Positions 44,336 to 53,019 of a DNA stretch of 64,000 nucleotides are shown piece after piece. Under the pieces are notes generated by a model that was not told the DNA's origin, ran no database searches, and saw only the letters and a program-made list of their open reading frames with translations. The position numbers and the translations under genes were made by a program. Positions within the stretch are counted from its first letter, which is position 1; each line of letters starts with the position of its first letter. Origin of the DNA: Sphingomonas hankookensis (GTDB taxonomy: Bacteria > Pseudomonadota > Alphaproteobacteria > Sphingomonadales > Sphingomonadaceae); the NCBI RefSeq assembly GCF_022664465.1, contig NZ_JAKREV010000002.1:667532-731531 (forward strand), given 5' to 3'.

Positions 44336-44521
44336 ATGCATACGATATTGCAAAGGATCAGCCGGCATCTGCAGGAAACCGGCATGCCGGAAACGCTGTT
44401 CGGGCGACGGGCGGCGGGCGACCCGCGACTGGTCGGCGACCTGCGCAACGGCCGCCAGCCGCGCCCGCCGCTGGTCGCGCGGATCGAAGCCTATATCGAC
44501 CGGCAGGAACGCGCGGAATGA
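44336..44521 (+). CDS. Small Cro-like DNA-binding protein
   Basis: The 61-residue protein starts MHTILQRISRHLQETGMPET and continues LFGRRAAGDPRLVGDLRNGR then QPRPPLVARIEAYID. The ETGMxxTxFGRxAxGDPRLVxDLRxGR pattern is a recurring alphaproteobacterial HTH-like family. It is divergent from the S24 repressor across a shared operator, like cro opposite cI, and overlaps the next gene by four bases. Confidence 0.65.
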   Translation: MHTILQRISRHLQETGMPETLFGRRAAGDPRLVGDLRNGRQPRPPLVARIEAYIDRQERAE

Positions 44522-44820
44522 GCCGGGGACCGGATGCGACGACCCTGCTGGAGCGGCGACTGCGCATCGCGGCAGAGGCGGCGGGGGTGACGATCGCGAT
44601 CGTCCGGTCGAGTGCGACGCCGTGGGCCAGCGCGACGTTCAACGGCGCGCGGCATCGGCTGACACTGATCGGTGAGGGCGCGGCGTTCGAGCGGTGGGTT
44701 GCAGGGTTGCCCGATGCGGATTTGCCGCTGCGCGGGCATCTGGTCGCCGATCTTGCTGTGCGGCGGAACGCGACGGGAGATGGCGTCGACGTCGAGGTGC
44801 TGACGGTCGAGGAGCGCTGA
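44518..44820 (+). CDS. Unknown protein coupled to the Cro-like gene
   Basis: The 100-residue protein (SRGPDATTLLERRLRIAAEA, then FNGARHRLTLIGEGAAFERW and VADLAVRRNATGDGVDVEVL) has no membrane helix or signal and looks like a small mixed alpha-beta domain. I recognise no family. The ATG overlaps the previous stop (ATGA). Its position in the S24-controlled unit suggests it is the effector or output of that switch. Confidence 0.6.
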   Translation: MSRGPDATTLLERRLRIAAEAAGVTIAIVRSSATPWASATFNGARHRLTLIGEGAAFERWVAGLPDADLPLRGHLVADLAVRRNATGDGVDVEVLTVEER

Positions 44821-44861
44821 TCGTCATGCCTGCACAGGCGTTAATCGATCGATTGTAGTAA

Positions 44862-44946
44862 CCCTCACCCTTCCAGCGCTGCGCGCCTCTTTCCCTCTCC
44901 CATCGGGAGAGGGAAAGACGCCGAAGGCGGCGCAGGGTGAGGGTGA
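44862..44946. repeat. Intergenic palindrome (CCCTCACCCT ... AGGGTGAGGG)
   Basis: Outer arms CCCTCACCCT/AGGGTGAGGG enclose an inner hairpin TTTCCCTCTCCC-ATC-GGGAGAGGGAAA and further partly paired GCGC-rich arms. A second copy is at 60852-60923. It lies between the convergent 44518 and 44960 genes and may stop transcription from both sides. Confidence 0.8.
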
Positions 44947-44959
44947 GACGAGGCGGGAC

Positions 44960-45772
44960 CTATTCCCCGCCCGCCATGCGGCGTAGCGCGCCGAGGGCGG
45001 ACGCTAGACCGGGCGATGGTTCAGGCGACGGTTCGGCCGCGTCGAGCTTGCGCCGCTGCAATCCCCGGTCCAGCCGGTCGAGCAACGTCGCGATACTCGG
45101 TGCCGGGGCGGCGGGTACTGCGGGGGGCGGCGCGGCGGGTTCGACCGGTTCCGGATCGCGGGCAGGCGTTGCCTCGGCGACCGGTTCCGGTTCGTACGCC
45201 GTCACGTCGACCGGTTCGGGTTCGACGATCGGCACGAACTCGGCCAGTTCGTGCTCGGACTCGACCGGGCGGAACAGCGGGCGGACAGTCGGTGGCGGGG
45301 CGGCGGGAACCTGCGGCAGGGCGTGCGGATCGAACATCGCCATCGGCGTGTCGAGGTCGCGCGGCAGGGCGATCTCAGGTTCGACCGATTCGATGGGATC
45401 GAGGAACGGCGTGCCCAGATCGCGCCCGGCACGCACCGGCGGGCGCGGCGGCGCATCGGGATGGGCGTCGGCGCGGCGGACGCTGGGCGGCAACTCGTCC
45501 TCAACTTCCTCGGCATAGGTCAGCGCGGTCGGTCGCGTGGCGCCGAGCAACGTCAGCCCGATCCATAGCGGCACCGCGACCAGCAGGCCGGCGAGCAGCA
45601 TCAGCGTGGCGCGTGCGGTCCAGCCGAGCGGCGGGGCGGCGATCGGCAGGAAGGCGGGCAGTCCGCTTTCCGATACGACGGTTTCGATCCGCCATGCCGG
45701 CACCAGCGCGATGACGATAGCGACAGCTAGGCCGGCGACGCCGGCGATGACGGGGGGCAGCGCGCGGTTCAT
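44960..45772 (-). CDS. Pro/Glu-rich membrane protein of unknown function
   Basis: The 270-residue protein starts at 45772 (ATG overlapping the glycosyltransferase stop). It has two hydrophobic helices (about residues 7-27 and 55-78), followed by a long Pro, Glu and Ala-rich cytoplasmic or periplasmic tail (for example PVDVTAYEPEPVAEATPARD) and a short helical end. No family is recognised. Coupling to an XrtA-type glycosyltransferase suggests a role in exopolysaccharide assembly. Confidence 0.6.
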   Translation of the reverse strand: MNRALPPVIAGVAGLAVAIVIALVPAWRIETVVSESGLPAFLPIAAPPLGWTARATLMLLAGLLVAVPLWIGLTLLGATRPTALTYAEEVEDELPPSVRRADAHPDAPPRPPVRAGRDLGTPFLDPIESVEPEIALPRDLDTPMAMFDPHALPQVPAAPPPTVRPLFRPVESEHELAEFVPIVEPEPVDVTAYEPEPVAEATPARDPEPVEPAAPPPAVPAAPAPSIATLLDRLDRGLQRRKLDAAEPSPEPSPGLASALGALRRMAGGE

Positions 45773-47010
45773 GCGTCCACCATCGCGCGGTCGGTCGCGG
45801 GCAAGTCCGCGGTCCCTGTCCCGATGAGGCTCTGGTAGAGCGGCTGATAGCGCGCTACGTTCGATGCCCAGTTGCGCTCCGCCTCGACGAAAGCACGGCC
45901 GCGGTCGCGCATCGCGTCCCAGCCCGAGCGATCGGCGAGCAGCGCCGCGACGCGGGTGGCGAGTGCGGCGGGATCGTCGGGCGGGAACAGCGTGCCGGTA
46001 TCGCCGTCGCGGATCAGTTCGCGGTGGCCGCCGACATTGGACGCGGCGACCAGTCGGCGCTGCGCCATCGCCTCCAGCGGCTTCAGGGGCGTGACCAGGT
46101 CGGTCAGGCGCATCGCCTTGCGCGGATACACCAGCAGGTCGACGAGGCCGTAATAGCGTTCGACCTCGTGATGCGGCACCCGGCCGATGAAGTGGATGGC
46201 ATGCGCGACCCTCGACGCCGCCGCCTGGGCACGCAGCGCCGCTTCCATCGGGCCGCCGCCGACCATCAGCAACCGCACGTTCGGCCGCGCCGCGACCAGC
46301 GCCGGCATCGCCGCGATCAGCGTGTCGAGCCCTTCGTAATCGTAGAAGCTGCCGAGATAGCCCAGCACGTCCTTGCCGGTCAGGCCGAGTTCTTCGGCGA
46401 GCGCGGTGTCGGGCGGGGGCGGATCGCCGAACAGGGTCAGGTCGACGCCGTTGGGCGATACCATGATCTTGCCCGCATCGATCCCGCGCGCGACCAGATC
46501 GCGACGCAGGCCTTCGCAGATGACGGCGACGCCATCGGCGCGGCGCACCGCCCAGCTTTCGAGCGCGCGAGTCGCGCGGTAGCGCAGCGACCCTTCGGTG
46601 CCGGTGCCGTTGCCGACCGCGGCGTCTTCCCAGAAAGCGCGGATTTCGTAGACCAGCGGCAGGTTGCGCTTCTTGGCAACCTTCAGCGCGGCCAACGCGT
46701 CGAGTACCGGCGAATGGGCGTGGAGGATATCGGGCCGGAAAATATCGACCACCCGGTCGATCGATGCCGCAAAGGCGCGGATTTCCGCCAGTTCGCCCAA
46801 GGGGGCCGGCAGTTTGCGCGGCGGGACGGTGCGGTGGAAATCGATGCCGTCGACCGTTTCGCGTGGGCATGTCGTCGCCCCCTGCCGCGCGCCGGTGACC
46901 GCAGCGACCTGCCACCCACGCGCCATCTGCGCGGTCAGGATCGCCCGCGTACGGAACGTGTATCCGCTATGCAGCGGCAGGCCATGGTCGAGGATATGGA
47001 GGACTCGCAT
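45769..47010 (-). CDS. XrtA/PEP-CTERM-type glycosyltransferase (GT4)
   Basis: The 413-residue glycosyltransferase begins MRVLHILDHGLPLHSGYTFR, the signature of the exosortase-A-associated family, and has the GT4 features SPNGVDLTLFG, LGYLGSFYDYEGLDTLI and EAMAQRRLVAASNVGGHREL. It would add a sugar in exopolysaccharide synthesis near the inner membrane. No exosortase or other EPS gene is in the window, so it is an orphan here. It overlaps the membrane-protein gene downstream. Confidence 0.88.
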   Translation of the reverse strand: MRVLHILDHGLPLHSGYTFRTRAILTAQMARGWQVAAVTGARQGATTCPRETVDGIDFHRTVPPRKLPAPLGELAEIRAFAASIDRVVDIFRPDILHAHSPVLDALAALKVAKKRNLPLVYEIRAFWEDAAVGNGTGTEGSLRYRATRALESWAVRRADGVAVICEGLRRDLVARGIDAGKIMVSPNGVDLTLFGDPPPPDTALAEELGLTGKDVLGYLGSFYDYEGLDTLIAAMPALVAARPNVRLLMVGGGPMEAALRAQAAASRVAHAIHFIGRVPHHEVERYYGLVDLLVYPRKAMRLTDLVTPLKPLEAMAQRRLVAASNVGGHRELIRDGDTGTLFPPDDPAALATRVAALLADRSGWDAMRDRGRAFVEAERNWASNVARYQPLYQSLIGTGTADLPATDRAMVDA

Positions 47011-47067
47011 GTCCGCGTTGTGCCACGACAGGGTTAAGGGAGACGTAACGGGAGCATAGCGTGCAGC

Positions 47068-48444
47068 TCAGTCCCCGGCAAAGGCGAACGGCGTCAGCCC
47101 GCCCTCACGGTCGTCGAGCCGCATCGCCCGGGCCAGTGGCGGGGCGGAGCGTTGCGGACAGTCGCTGCGGGTGCAGGCGCGGCACCCTGCCCCAACCGGA
47201 ACGCCGCGCGCCGAGAGGTCGAGGCCGCGCGCCATGGCGAGGCCGGCGGCCTGTTCGGCGGCCAGCCCAAGCATCACGACGAAGCGCGCGCGGACTTCGC
47301 CAGCCAGCGCACCGGGCGGCGTGACGGTGCGGGCGATGGTCAGCCATTTGCCGCCGTCTTCGGGTTCGACCAGTTGCACGATCGCCTCCCCGCTGCGGGC
47401 GAAGGCGTCGAACGCGCCGAGCAGCGGACAGGGCGCGCCCTCGACCAGCGGCGACTGGCTGGCGCCGGCGAAGCGCTTCGACACTTGGCCCGCGCGGTCG
47501 AGCCGCAGCAGGCAGAAGGATGCGCCGCGCGCGCCGACGCGATGGAGCGTGGTCAGGCGGTGGGCGACATGTTCGAACCCCGCGCCGAACCGGCGGCCGA
47601 GCAGGGCGATGTCGTAGCCGGTCGCCTCGCACGCGCGCAGGAAGCGGGCATAGGGCATCATGACTGCGGCGGCGAAATAGCCGTGGAGATGGCGGCGGAG
47701 CCATTGCTCGGCGGTGCGATCGGTCAGGGCGGCGCCGCGGACGACCGCGTCGACCTCGGCACGGGCCTCGGCATGGCCCAAAGCGCGGGCGAGCGCGAAG
47801 CTGCGCGAGGCGGGGTCGAGGCGTTCGGACAGTTGCAGCTGGCGGGCGTGGAGGTCGGTGCGGTGGAGGCGGTCGGGCATCGCCTCCACCGGCAGCAGGC
47901 GGACCGACAGGTGGTGGCGAACGCGCAGGCGATCGGCCATCGCCGCCGCCGGGTCGCCGCCGCTCTGCCGCAGATCGTCGGCGAGCGCCTCGGCCTGGGC
48001 GTCTAGGTCGGGGAAATGGTTGCGCCAGCGCTCGATCGCGGCGCGGGCTTCGCGGGCGGGGTCGGCGGCGACGGGCTCGCCTGCCCCGCTGCCCAGCCGG
48101 TCGAAGACGCGGGCGAACGCCTCCGCGCCGCCGGGTGCGCTGGCGAGCCATTCGGCGATGTCGCCGCGATCGAGCGCGAGGTCGGCGAACATCGGGTCGG
48201 CGAGCCGCCGCCGGAGCGCATCGGCGCCGCCCGCCGGCTCGCTTGCCGCCAGCGTCCGCGCGTCGAAGCCGAAGCGCTCGGCCAGCGCCACCAGCAGCGT
48301 CGCGGTCAGCGGGCGCTGGTTGCGTTCGATCAGGTTCAGATAGCTGGGGGAGACGCCGAGCAGTTCGGCCATCGCCGCCTGGGTCAGCGCCTGTCCGCGG
48401 CGAAGGCGACGGACGGCATGGCCGGCAAAGAGCTTGGTTTCCAT
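47068..48444 (-). CDS. ScfR/RamB-type regulator (HTH, IrrE-like and C-terminal Cys domain)
   Basis: The 458-residue protein has an N-terminal Xre HTH (LTQAAMAELLGVSPSYLNLI), a central IrrE/ImmA-like region without a clear HExxH zinc motif (ARALGHAEARAEVDAVV), and a C-terminal domain with Cys pairs (GCRACTRSDCPQRS). RamB-like regulators control acetate and glyoxylate genes and bind TTTGCAAA-like sites. It is divergent from isocitrate lyase, its probable target, with a palindrome between them. Effector is probably an acyl-CoA. Confidence 0.88.
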   Translation of the reverse strand: METKLFAGHAVRRLRRGQALTQAAMAELLGVSPSYLNLIERNQRPLTATLLVALAERFGFDARTLAASEPAGGADALRRRLADPMFADLALDRGDIAEWLASAPGGAEAFARVFDRLGSGAGEPVAADPAREARAAIERWRNHFPDLDAQAEALADDLRQSGGDPAAAMADRLRVRHHLSVRLLPVEAMPDRLHRTDLHARQLQLSERLDPASRSFALARALGHAEARAEVDAVVRGAALTDRTAEQWLRRHLHGYFAAAVMMPYARFLRACEATGYDIALLGRRFGAGFEHVAHRLTTLHRVGARGASFCLLRLDRAGQVSKRFAGASQSPLVEGAPCPLLGAFDAFARSGEAIVQLVEPEDGGKWLTIARTVTPPGALAGEVRARFVVMLGLAAEQAAGLAMARGLDLSARGVPVGAGCRACTRSDCPQRSAPPLARAMRLDDREGGLTPFAFAGD

Positions 48445-48501
48445 CTGCGACGCCTTGTCACGAATTTACATCATTACAACAGCAACACCAGCGAACGTGA
48501 C

Positions 48502-48515
48502 ATTGCAACCGCAAT
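48502..48515. promoter_or_regulatory. Palindrome ATTGC-AACC-GCAAT between scfR-type gene and aceA
   Basis: A perfect 5-bp inverted repeat with a four-base centre lies in the divergent promoter region, 58 bases from the regulator start and 83 from the lyase start. It resembles the TTTGCAAA core bound by RamB, so it is the best candidate operator for the divergent pair. Confidence 0.5.
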
Positions 48516-48597
48516 TTCGGCGCGTCCCAGCTGACGGGACGCGGTTTATCGCGGCATAGCGGTGTCAACGGAAACGCACGCTGTAAAGGACATGACA

Positions 48598-49872
48598 ATG
48601 GACATCGCCGATCTGGTCCCCGCCCCGCCCGGCCGCTTCGACGGGATCACTCGCCCGTACACCGCGCAGGACATCGCGAAGCTGCGCGGATCGGTCGCGG
48701 TCGAGCATACGCTGGCGCGGCGCGGAGCGAACCGGTTGTGGGAGCTGCTGCACAGCGAGGACTATGTCCACGCGCTGGGCGCGCTGTCGGGCAATCAGGC
48801 GATGCAGATGGTGCGCGCGGGGCTGAAGGCGATCTATCTGTCGGGCTGGCAGGTCGCGGCCGATGCCAACACCGCCGGGCAGATGTATCCCGACCAGTCG
48901 CTCTATCCGTCGAACGCCGGGCCGGAACTGGCCAAGCGGATCAACGCGACCCTCGGCCGCGCCGACCAGATCGAGCATATGGAGGGCGGTGCGACCCGCG
49001 ACTGGTATGCGCCGATCGTCGCCGATGCTGAAGCCGGGTTCGGCGGCCCGCTCAACTGCTTCGAGATCATGAAGGCCTATATCGCCGCGGGCGTGGCCGG
49101 CGTGCATTACGAGGACCAGCTGGCGTCGGAGAAGAAGTGCGGGCATCTCGGCGGCAAGGTGCTGATTCCGACGCAGGCGCATATCCGCAACCTCGATGCG
49201 GCGCGCCTCGCCGCGGACGTCGCGGGAGTACCGACGATCATCTGCGCGCGGACCGATGCCGAAAGCGCCAAGCTGATCACGTCGGATATCGACGAGCGCG
49301 ATCATCCGTTCCTGACGGGCGAGCGGACGCCGGAAGGCTTCTTCCGGTTGAAGGACGGGACCGGCGTCGATCACTGCATCGCACGGGGCGTCGCTTTCGC
49401 CGAACATGCCGACCTGCTGTGGTGGGAGACGAGCAAGCCGAACCTCGACGATGCGCGGCGTTTTGCCGAGGCGATCAAGGCGAAGTACCCGAACAAGCTG
49501 CTCGCGTATAATTGCTCGCCGTCGTTCAATTGGGAGAAGAATCTCGACAAGGACGATATCGCCCGCTTCCAGCGCGAGATCGGCGCGATGGGGTATAAGT
49601 TCCAGTTCGTGACGCTCGCCGGGTTCCACCAGCTGAACTTCGGCATGTTCGAGCTGGCGCGCGGGTACCGTGACCGGGGGATGGCGGCGTATAGCGAGCT
49701 GCAACAGGCAGAGTTCGCCGCCGAGGCCAATGGCTATACCGCGACGCGGCACCAGCGCGAGGTCGGGACCGGCTATTTCGACCTCGTCGCCACGACGCTG
49801 GCCGGAGGGAGCAGTTCGACCACTGCGCTCGGCGAATCCACCGAAACGGCCCAGTTCGAACAGGCCGCCTGA
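48598..49872 (+). CDS. aceA: Isocitrate lyase
   Basis: The 424-residue enzyme splits isocitrate into succinate and glyoxylate in the glyoxylate shunt, needed for growth on acetate and fatty acids. The catalytic segment [11 protein letters not shown] is intact, as are [32 protein letters not shown] and the C-terminal [11 protein letters not shown] chose the ATG at 48598, which sits seven bases after AAAGGA; the ATG at 48592 is too close to it. No malate synthase is in the window. Confidence 0.97.
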   Translation: MDIADLVPAPPGRFDGITRPYTAQDIAKLRGSVAVEHTLARRGANRLWELLHSEDYVHALGALSGNQAMQMVRAGLKAIYLSGWQVAADANTAGQMYPDQSLYPSNAGPELAKRINATLGRADQIEHMEGGATRDWYAPIVADAEAGFGGPLNCFEIMKAYIAAGVAGVHYEDQLASEKKCGHLGGKVLIPTQAHIRNLDAARLAADVAGVPTIICARTDAESAKLITSDIDERDHPFLTGERTPEGFFRLKDGTGVDHCIARGVAFAEHADLLWWETSKPNLDDARRFAEAIKAKYPNKLLAYNCSPSFNWEKNLDKDDIARFQREIGAMGYKFQFVTLAGFHQLNFGMFELARGYRDRGMAAYSELQQAEFAAEANGYTATRHQREVGTGYFDLVATTLAGGSSSTTALGESTETAQFEQAA

Positions 49873-49890
49873 CCATCACGACCAAGGAGA

Positions 49891-50046
49891 ATGATGATGC
49901 CCGAACCGACCCGCAGCCGCGCCGTCTTCTCAACCGAAGACTTCAAGCTGATTAAGGAAGCGCTGGCGACGCATATCCAGACGATCGCCGACCAGCCGCA
50001 ATCGAGCAAGTTCGCCCATCTGTACCATCGGCTAGGACGGATCTGA
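49891..50046 (+). CDS. 51-residue protein behind isocitrate lyase
   Basis: The frame MMMPEPTRSRAVFSTEDFKL continues IKEALATHIQTIADQPQSSK and FAHLYHRLGRI. Three tandem ATG codons follow AAGGAG at the ideal distance, so translation is well supported. It is a soluble helical protein with no known family. It starts 18 bases after the aceA stop and is surely cotranscribed; it could be a small regulator of the lyase. Confidence 0.7.
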   Translation: MMMPEPTRSRAVFSTEDFKLIKEALATHIQTIADQPQSSKFAHLYHRLGRI

Positions 50047-50068
50047 TCGTTCCACGCTAGCCGTTCAT

Positions 50069-50151
50069 ACCCCAGCGCAGGCGGGGGTCCAGGGTCCGGC
50101 AGACCGACGGTCTGCGCAGAGGGCTCTGGATCCCCGCCTGCGCGGGGATAC
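50069..50151. repeat. Paired palindromic repeat (CCCCAGCGCAGGCGGGGGTCC type)
   Basis: CCCCAGCGCAGGCGGGGGTCC at the left and GGATCCCCGCCTGCGCGGGG at the right are inverted, with a nested perfect hairpin GCAGACC-GAC-GGTCTGC in the centre. It follows the 51-residue gene and belongs with the elements at 25333 and 53020. Confidence 0.8.
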
Positions 50152-50239
50152 GGCTGTCAGGCGGATTGCAAGACCGGGTATCGCCTGCCATCCTGACGAA
50201 CCGGACGATTCGAAACTCCGGTTTGCCGCAGGAGAGTTT

Positions 50240-51022
50240 ATGGACACCGCCAACCTGTTCCGCCTCGACGGGCGTGTCGCGCTGGTCACCGGGGGATCGC
50301 GCGGGATCGGGCGGATGATCGCCGCCGGGTTCGTGGCGCAGGGGGCCAAGGTCTTCATCTCTGCGCGCAAGGCCGAGCAGTGCATCGCGACGGCCGACGA
50401 GATCGGCGCGATCGCTTTGCCGCAGGATGTCGGTGACATCGACGGATGTCGTGCGCTGGCCGACCGGCTGGGCGCGCAGACCGATCGGCTCGACATTCTC
50501 GTCAACAATGCCGGCGCGGCGTGGGGGGAGGCGTTCGAGACGTTTCCGGAGGCCGGATGGGACAAGGTCATGGACCTGAACGTCAAGTCGCCGTTCTTCC
50601 TTGCCCAGGCGCTGCACCCGATGCTGAAGGCGTCGGCATCGCGCGCACGGCCGGCCAAGATCATCAACATCACCTCGATCGACGGACAACGGGTCAATCC
50701 GTGGGAGACGTACAGCTATCAGGCGTCGAAGGCGGCGCTGATCCACCTGACGCGGCGGATGGCGGCGCGGCTGGTGGCGGATGCGATCCATGTCACCTCG
50801 ATCGCGCCCGGCGCCTTCGCCAGCGACATGAACAAGGCGGCGCGCGATCACGGCGACGGGGTGGCGAAGCGTATCCCTGCGCAGCGGATCGGGGTGGACG
50901 AGGATATGGCGGCGGCGGCGATCTACCTCGCGTCGCGCGGCGGGGACTATGTGGTGGGCGAGACGCTGACCGTCGATGGCGGGTTGGTCAACGCGTCGAT
51001 GGGCGGCGCGATCGACGGGTAG
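50240..51022 (+). CDS. Short-chain dehydrogenase/reductase (RhlG-like)
   Basis: The 260-residue classical SDR has TGGSRGIGR (cofactor loop), NNAGAAWGEAFETFPEAGWD, the catalytic Ser in INITSIDG and Tyr-x3-Lys in YSYQASKAALI, and a C-terminal TVDGGLVNA. The segments WDKVMDLNVKSPFFLAQALH and IDGQRVNPWETYSYQASK resemble RhlG-type beta-ketoacyl reductases. The substrate is a guess. The ribosome-binding site is GGAGA. Confidence 0.88.
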   Translation: MDTANLFRLDGRVALVTGGSRGIGRMIAAGFVAQGAKVFISARKAEQCIATADEIGAIALPQDVGDIDGCRALADRLGAQTDRLDILVNNAGAAWGEAFETFPEAGWDKVMDLNVKSPFFLAQALHPMLKASASRARPAKIINITSIDGQRVNPWETYSYQASKAALIHLTRRMAARLVADAIHVTSIAPGAFASDMNKAARDHGDGVAKRIPAQRIGVDEDMAAAAIYLASRGGDYVVGETLTVDGGLVNASMGGAIDG

Positions 51023-51353
51023 CGGAAGTTGGCGAAGGTTGCGGTACGTTGAGCGTTTCGGCGGGGTGACTTTCTTTTATTTTTAGCAGGTTGAAACGGT
51101 TTTTGTCGCCCGTTCGGGCGCGGAAGTTGGCGGCGGTGCGCGGATGCGCTGCCGGCGACCCAAGCGGACGATGGGAAAGAGCGTCGGCGAGGCTGACAGA
51201 AGGGTCGGCTGTAGGAAAGTCGCTTTTCCGGCTCGTGGTCGGGGAACCCCGGACTTCGCGGTGGCGACAGTTATGGTGGGGCCGGATCGGCATCCGGACC
51301 TGCCGCCTTCTTCGTCACCCCGGACTTGACCCGGGGTGACGAAGAGGGCGAGG
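51023..51353. other. Gene-free stretch between convergent SDR genes
   Basis: The 331 bases contain a direct repeat CGGAAGTTGGCG (51024 and 51121 areas), a T-rich patch TTTCTTTTATTTTT at 51068-51085, a hairpin CGCCCG-TT-CGGGCG near 51108, and a REP-like hairpin at the right end. I see no gene. It may be decayed intergenic repeat DNA plus transcription stop signals. Confidence 0.5.
51311..51343. repeat. REP-like hairpin (TTCGTCACCCCGG ... CCGGGGTGACGAA)
   Basis: A perfect 13-bp inverted repeat with loop ACTTGAC, of the GTCACCCC family, placed at the junction of two convergent genes. It probably works as a two-way transcription stop. Confidence 0.8.
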
Positions 51354-52064
51354 TCAGGGGGCGATCTCTGCCCCGTCCCATGCGAAGATGCGGCCGCTTT
51401 GCGCGGGGGTCAGGCCGTCCAGCACGCTGAGCAGGCGCTCGGCGCTATAGGCCGGGGTGAACAGCTTTTCGGCGGGCACGCCGCGCTGGAACGGCTTGCT
51501 CAGGCCGGTATCGACGGTGCCGGGGTGGAGCGCGACGCACACCGCCTGTGGCCGGCTGCGCGCCAGTTCGATCGCCGCGGTGCGGACGATCTGGTTCAGC
51601 GCGGCCTTCGACGCGCGATAGCCGTACCAGCCGCCCAGGCGATTATCGGAGATACTGCCGACCCGGGCCGAAATGCAGGCGATAGTCGCGGGCGCGTCCT
51701 TCGCCAGCAGTGGTGCGAAATGCTTCAGCGCCAGCGCCGGGCCGATCGTGTTGATCGCGAACAGATGGGCGAGGCGATCGGCGTCGAGGTCGCGTAACGA
51801 CCGTTCGGGGCCGCCGGCGTCGTCGTGAAGGATGCCGGTGGCGACGATGACGCGGTCGAGCGGGAGGTCGATCCGCGCGGCGGCGGCCTCGATCGAGGCG
51901 GGGTCGGCGATGTCGATCGGCATATGCTCGACGCCCTCGGCCAGCGCATCGGGCGCGTGCCGGGCGGCGGCGATGACCCGGTCGTAGCGGCCCGAGGAGG
52001 CAAGCGCCGCGACCAGCGCCCCGCCGATGCCGCCGTTCGCGCCGATCACCAGTGCGGTGGCCAT
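51354..52064 (-). CDS. Short-chain dehydrogenase/reductase (C-factor-like)
   Basis: The 236-residue SDR starts MATALVIGANGGIGGALVAA; the cofactor loop GANGGIGG is slightly unusual. The catalytic Ser is in CISARVGSISDNRLGGWYGY and Tyr-x3-Lys in YGYRASKAALN. The C-terminus ends SGRIFAWDGAEIAP. This combination resembles the CsgA/C-factor-like group. The start at 52064 follows GGGAGC. The physiological substrate is unknown. Confidence 0.88.
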   Translation of the reverse strand: MATALVIGANGGIGGALVAALASSGRYDRVIAAARHAPDALAEGVEHMPIDIADPASIEAAAARIDLPLDRVIVATGILHDDAGGPERSLRDLDADRLAHLFAINTIGPALALKHFAPLLAKDAPATIACISARVGSISDNRLGGWYGYRASKAALNQIVRTAAIELARSRPQAVCVALHPGTVDTGLSKPFQRGVPAEKLFTPAYSAERLLSVLDGLTPAQSGRIFAWDGAEIAP

Positions 52065-52189
52065 GTTTGTTGCTCCCTCGCTAACGACGCCGGTCAAAAT
52101 GCTGCTCCCGTCTCGGCCTGTCGCGGCTGGTTTGACGGTCGGGTCACGGATCGTACAACGCGCCTTCACCAAAAGGGTCCGTTTCCGTC

Positions 52190-52909
52190 ATGTCGATTGC
52201 CCGTTTCGTTGCCCTCGCGCTGACGGTCGCCGGCGCTGCGCCTGCCGCTGCGCGGGAGGCCAACAGCTATCCGGAGATCCCCGAACCGATGGTGTTCGAC
52301 ATGGTCCGGCCGATGGGCGCGCGACGGGGCGAGCTGGAAACCAACGTCCTCGCACTGTCGCCGTTGTCGGGGCAGGAGCGCGCGCTCGAATGGGCGCCGG
52401 AGGTCGAATATGCCGTGGCCGACGGCTTCGCGCTGGAGTTCGAATTGCCGTTCGAGGGAACGCGACTGGCCGAATTGAAGATGGGGGCGCAGGCGACGTT
52501 CGGGACGATGGACCGGGGGCGGATCGTCCACGGCGTCCAGTTCCTCGGCATCTACGAACGCGAGAGCGGGCGGACGTCGCAGGCGCTGCTGTACATGCTC
52601 GGGCGGCGGCATAACGAACGGATGAGCACGATGTCGATGGTCGGCGTGGGCGATGTGCGGCTGGGCCAGTCGGAGAGCGATGCCGGGCTGCTGATCAACC
52701 ATTCGACCTTTTACGATCTGGGTCGCGACCGGGTCGTCGGGCTGGAGGTCAATTACAAGTCGCACCGCGACGGCGGCGTCGCGCTGATCCCGCAATTCCA
52801 TGCGCCGCTGGCCGACAAGGTGAATGTGCAGTTCGGTGCGGGGGTCGATCGCCAGCGGGGCGAGCGCACGCGGCCGGTCGGCGGGGTGCGGTTGATCAAG
52901 GAGTTTTGA
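52190..52909 (+). CDS. Secreted, barrel-like protein of unknown function
   Basis: The 239-residue protein has a signal peptide (ARFVALALTVAGAAPAAA) and a mature part with alternating amphipathic strands (EYAVADGFALEFELPFEG, VGLEVNYKSHRDGGVALIPQ), ending RLIKEF with a terminal Phe, as expected for an outer-membrane beta-barrel. Cysteines are absent. I recognise no specific family; a small transport or structural barrel is likely. Confidence 0.7.
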   Translation: MSIARFVALALTVAGAAPAAAREANSYPEIPEPMVFDMVRPMGARRGELETNVLALSPLSGQERALEWAPEVEYAVADGFALEFELPFEGTRLAELKMGAQATFGTMDRGRIVHGVQFLGIYERESGRTSQALLYMLGRRHNERMSTMSMVGVGDVRLGQSESDAGLLINHSTFYDLGRDRVVGLEVNYKSHRDGGVALIPQFHAPLADKVNVQFGAGVDRQRGERTRPVGGVRLIKEF

Positions 52910-52970
52910 GGGAGGGGGCTTTGGCGGCGTCGGCGGTCTAGCCTCGACCGGCCGTAGAAAAGAAGCGGGG

Positions 52971-52993
52971 CCCCGGCTCAAGGCCGGGGTGAC
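52971..52993. repeat. REP-like hairpin (CCCCGGC ... GCCGGGGTGACGG)
   Basis: CCCCGGC-TCAAG-GCCGGGG followed by TGACGG; one arm of the GTCACCCC family. It lies between the barrel gene and the next repeat. Confidence 0.65.
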
Positions 52994-53019
52994 GGAAGCG
53001 ATTGGAGATAGATCGCCAT

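Noticed and set aside
43622..44820. Remnant prophage around the S24 repressor
   Set aside because: No integrase, structural, lysis or replication gene lies nearby; only the switch-like architecture resembles a phage.
51100..51125. Hairpin CGCCCG-TT-CGGGCG as an intrinsic terminator
   Set aside because: The T-rich patch lies on the wrong side on both strands, so it does not form a hairpin followed by a U-tract.
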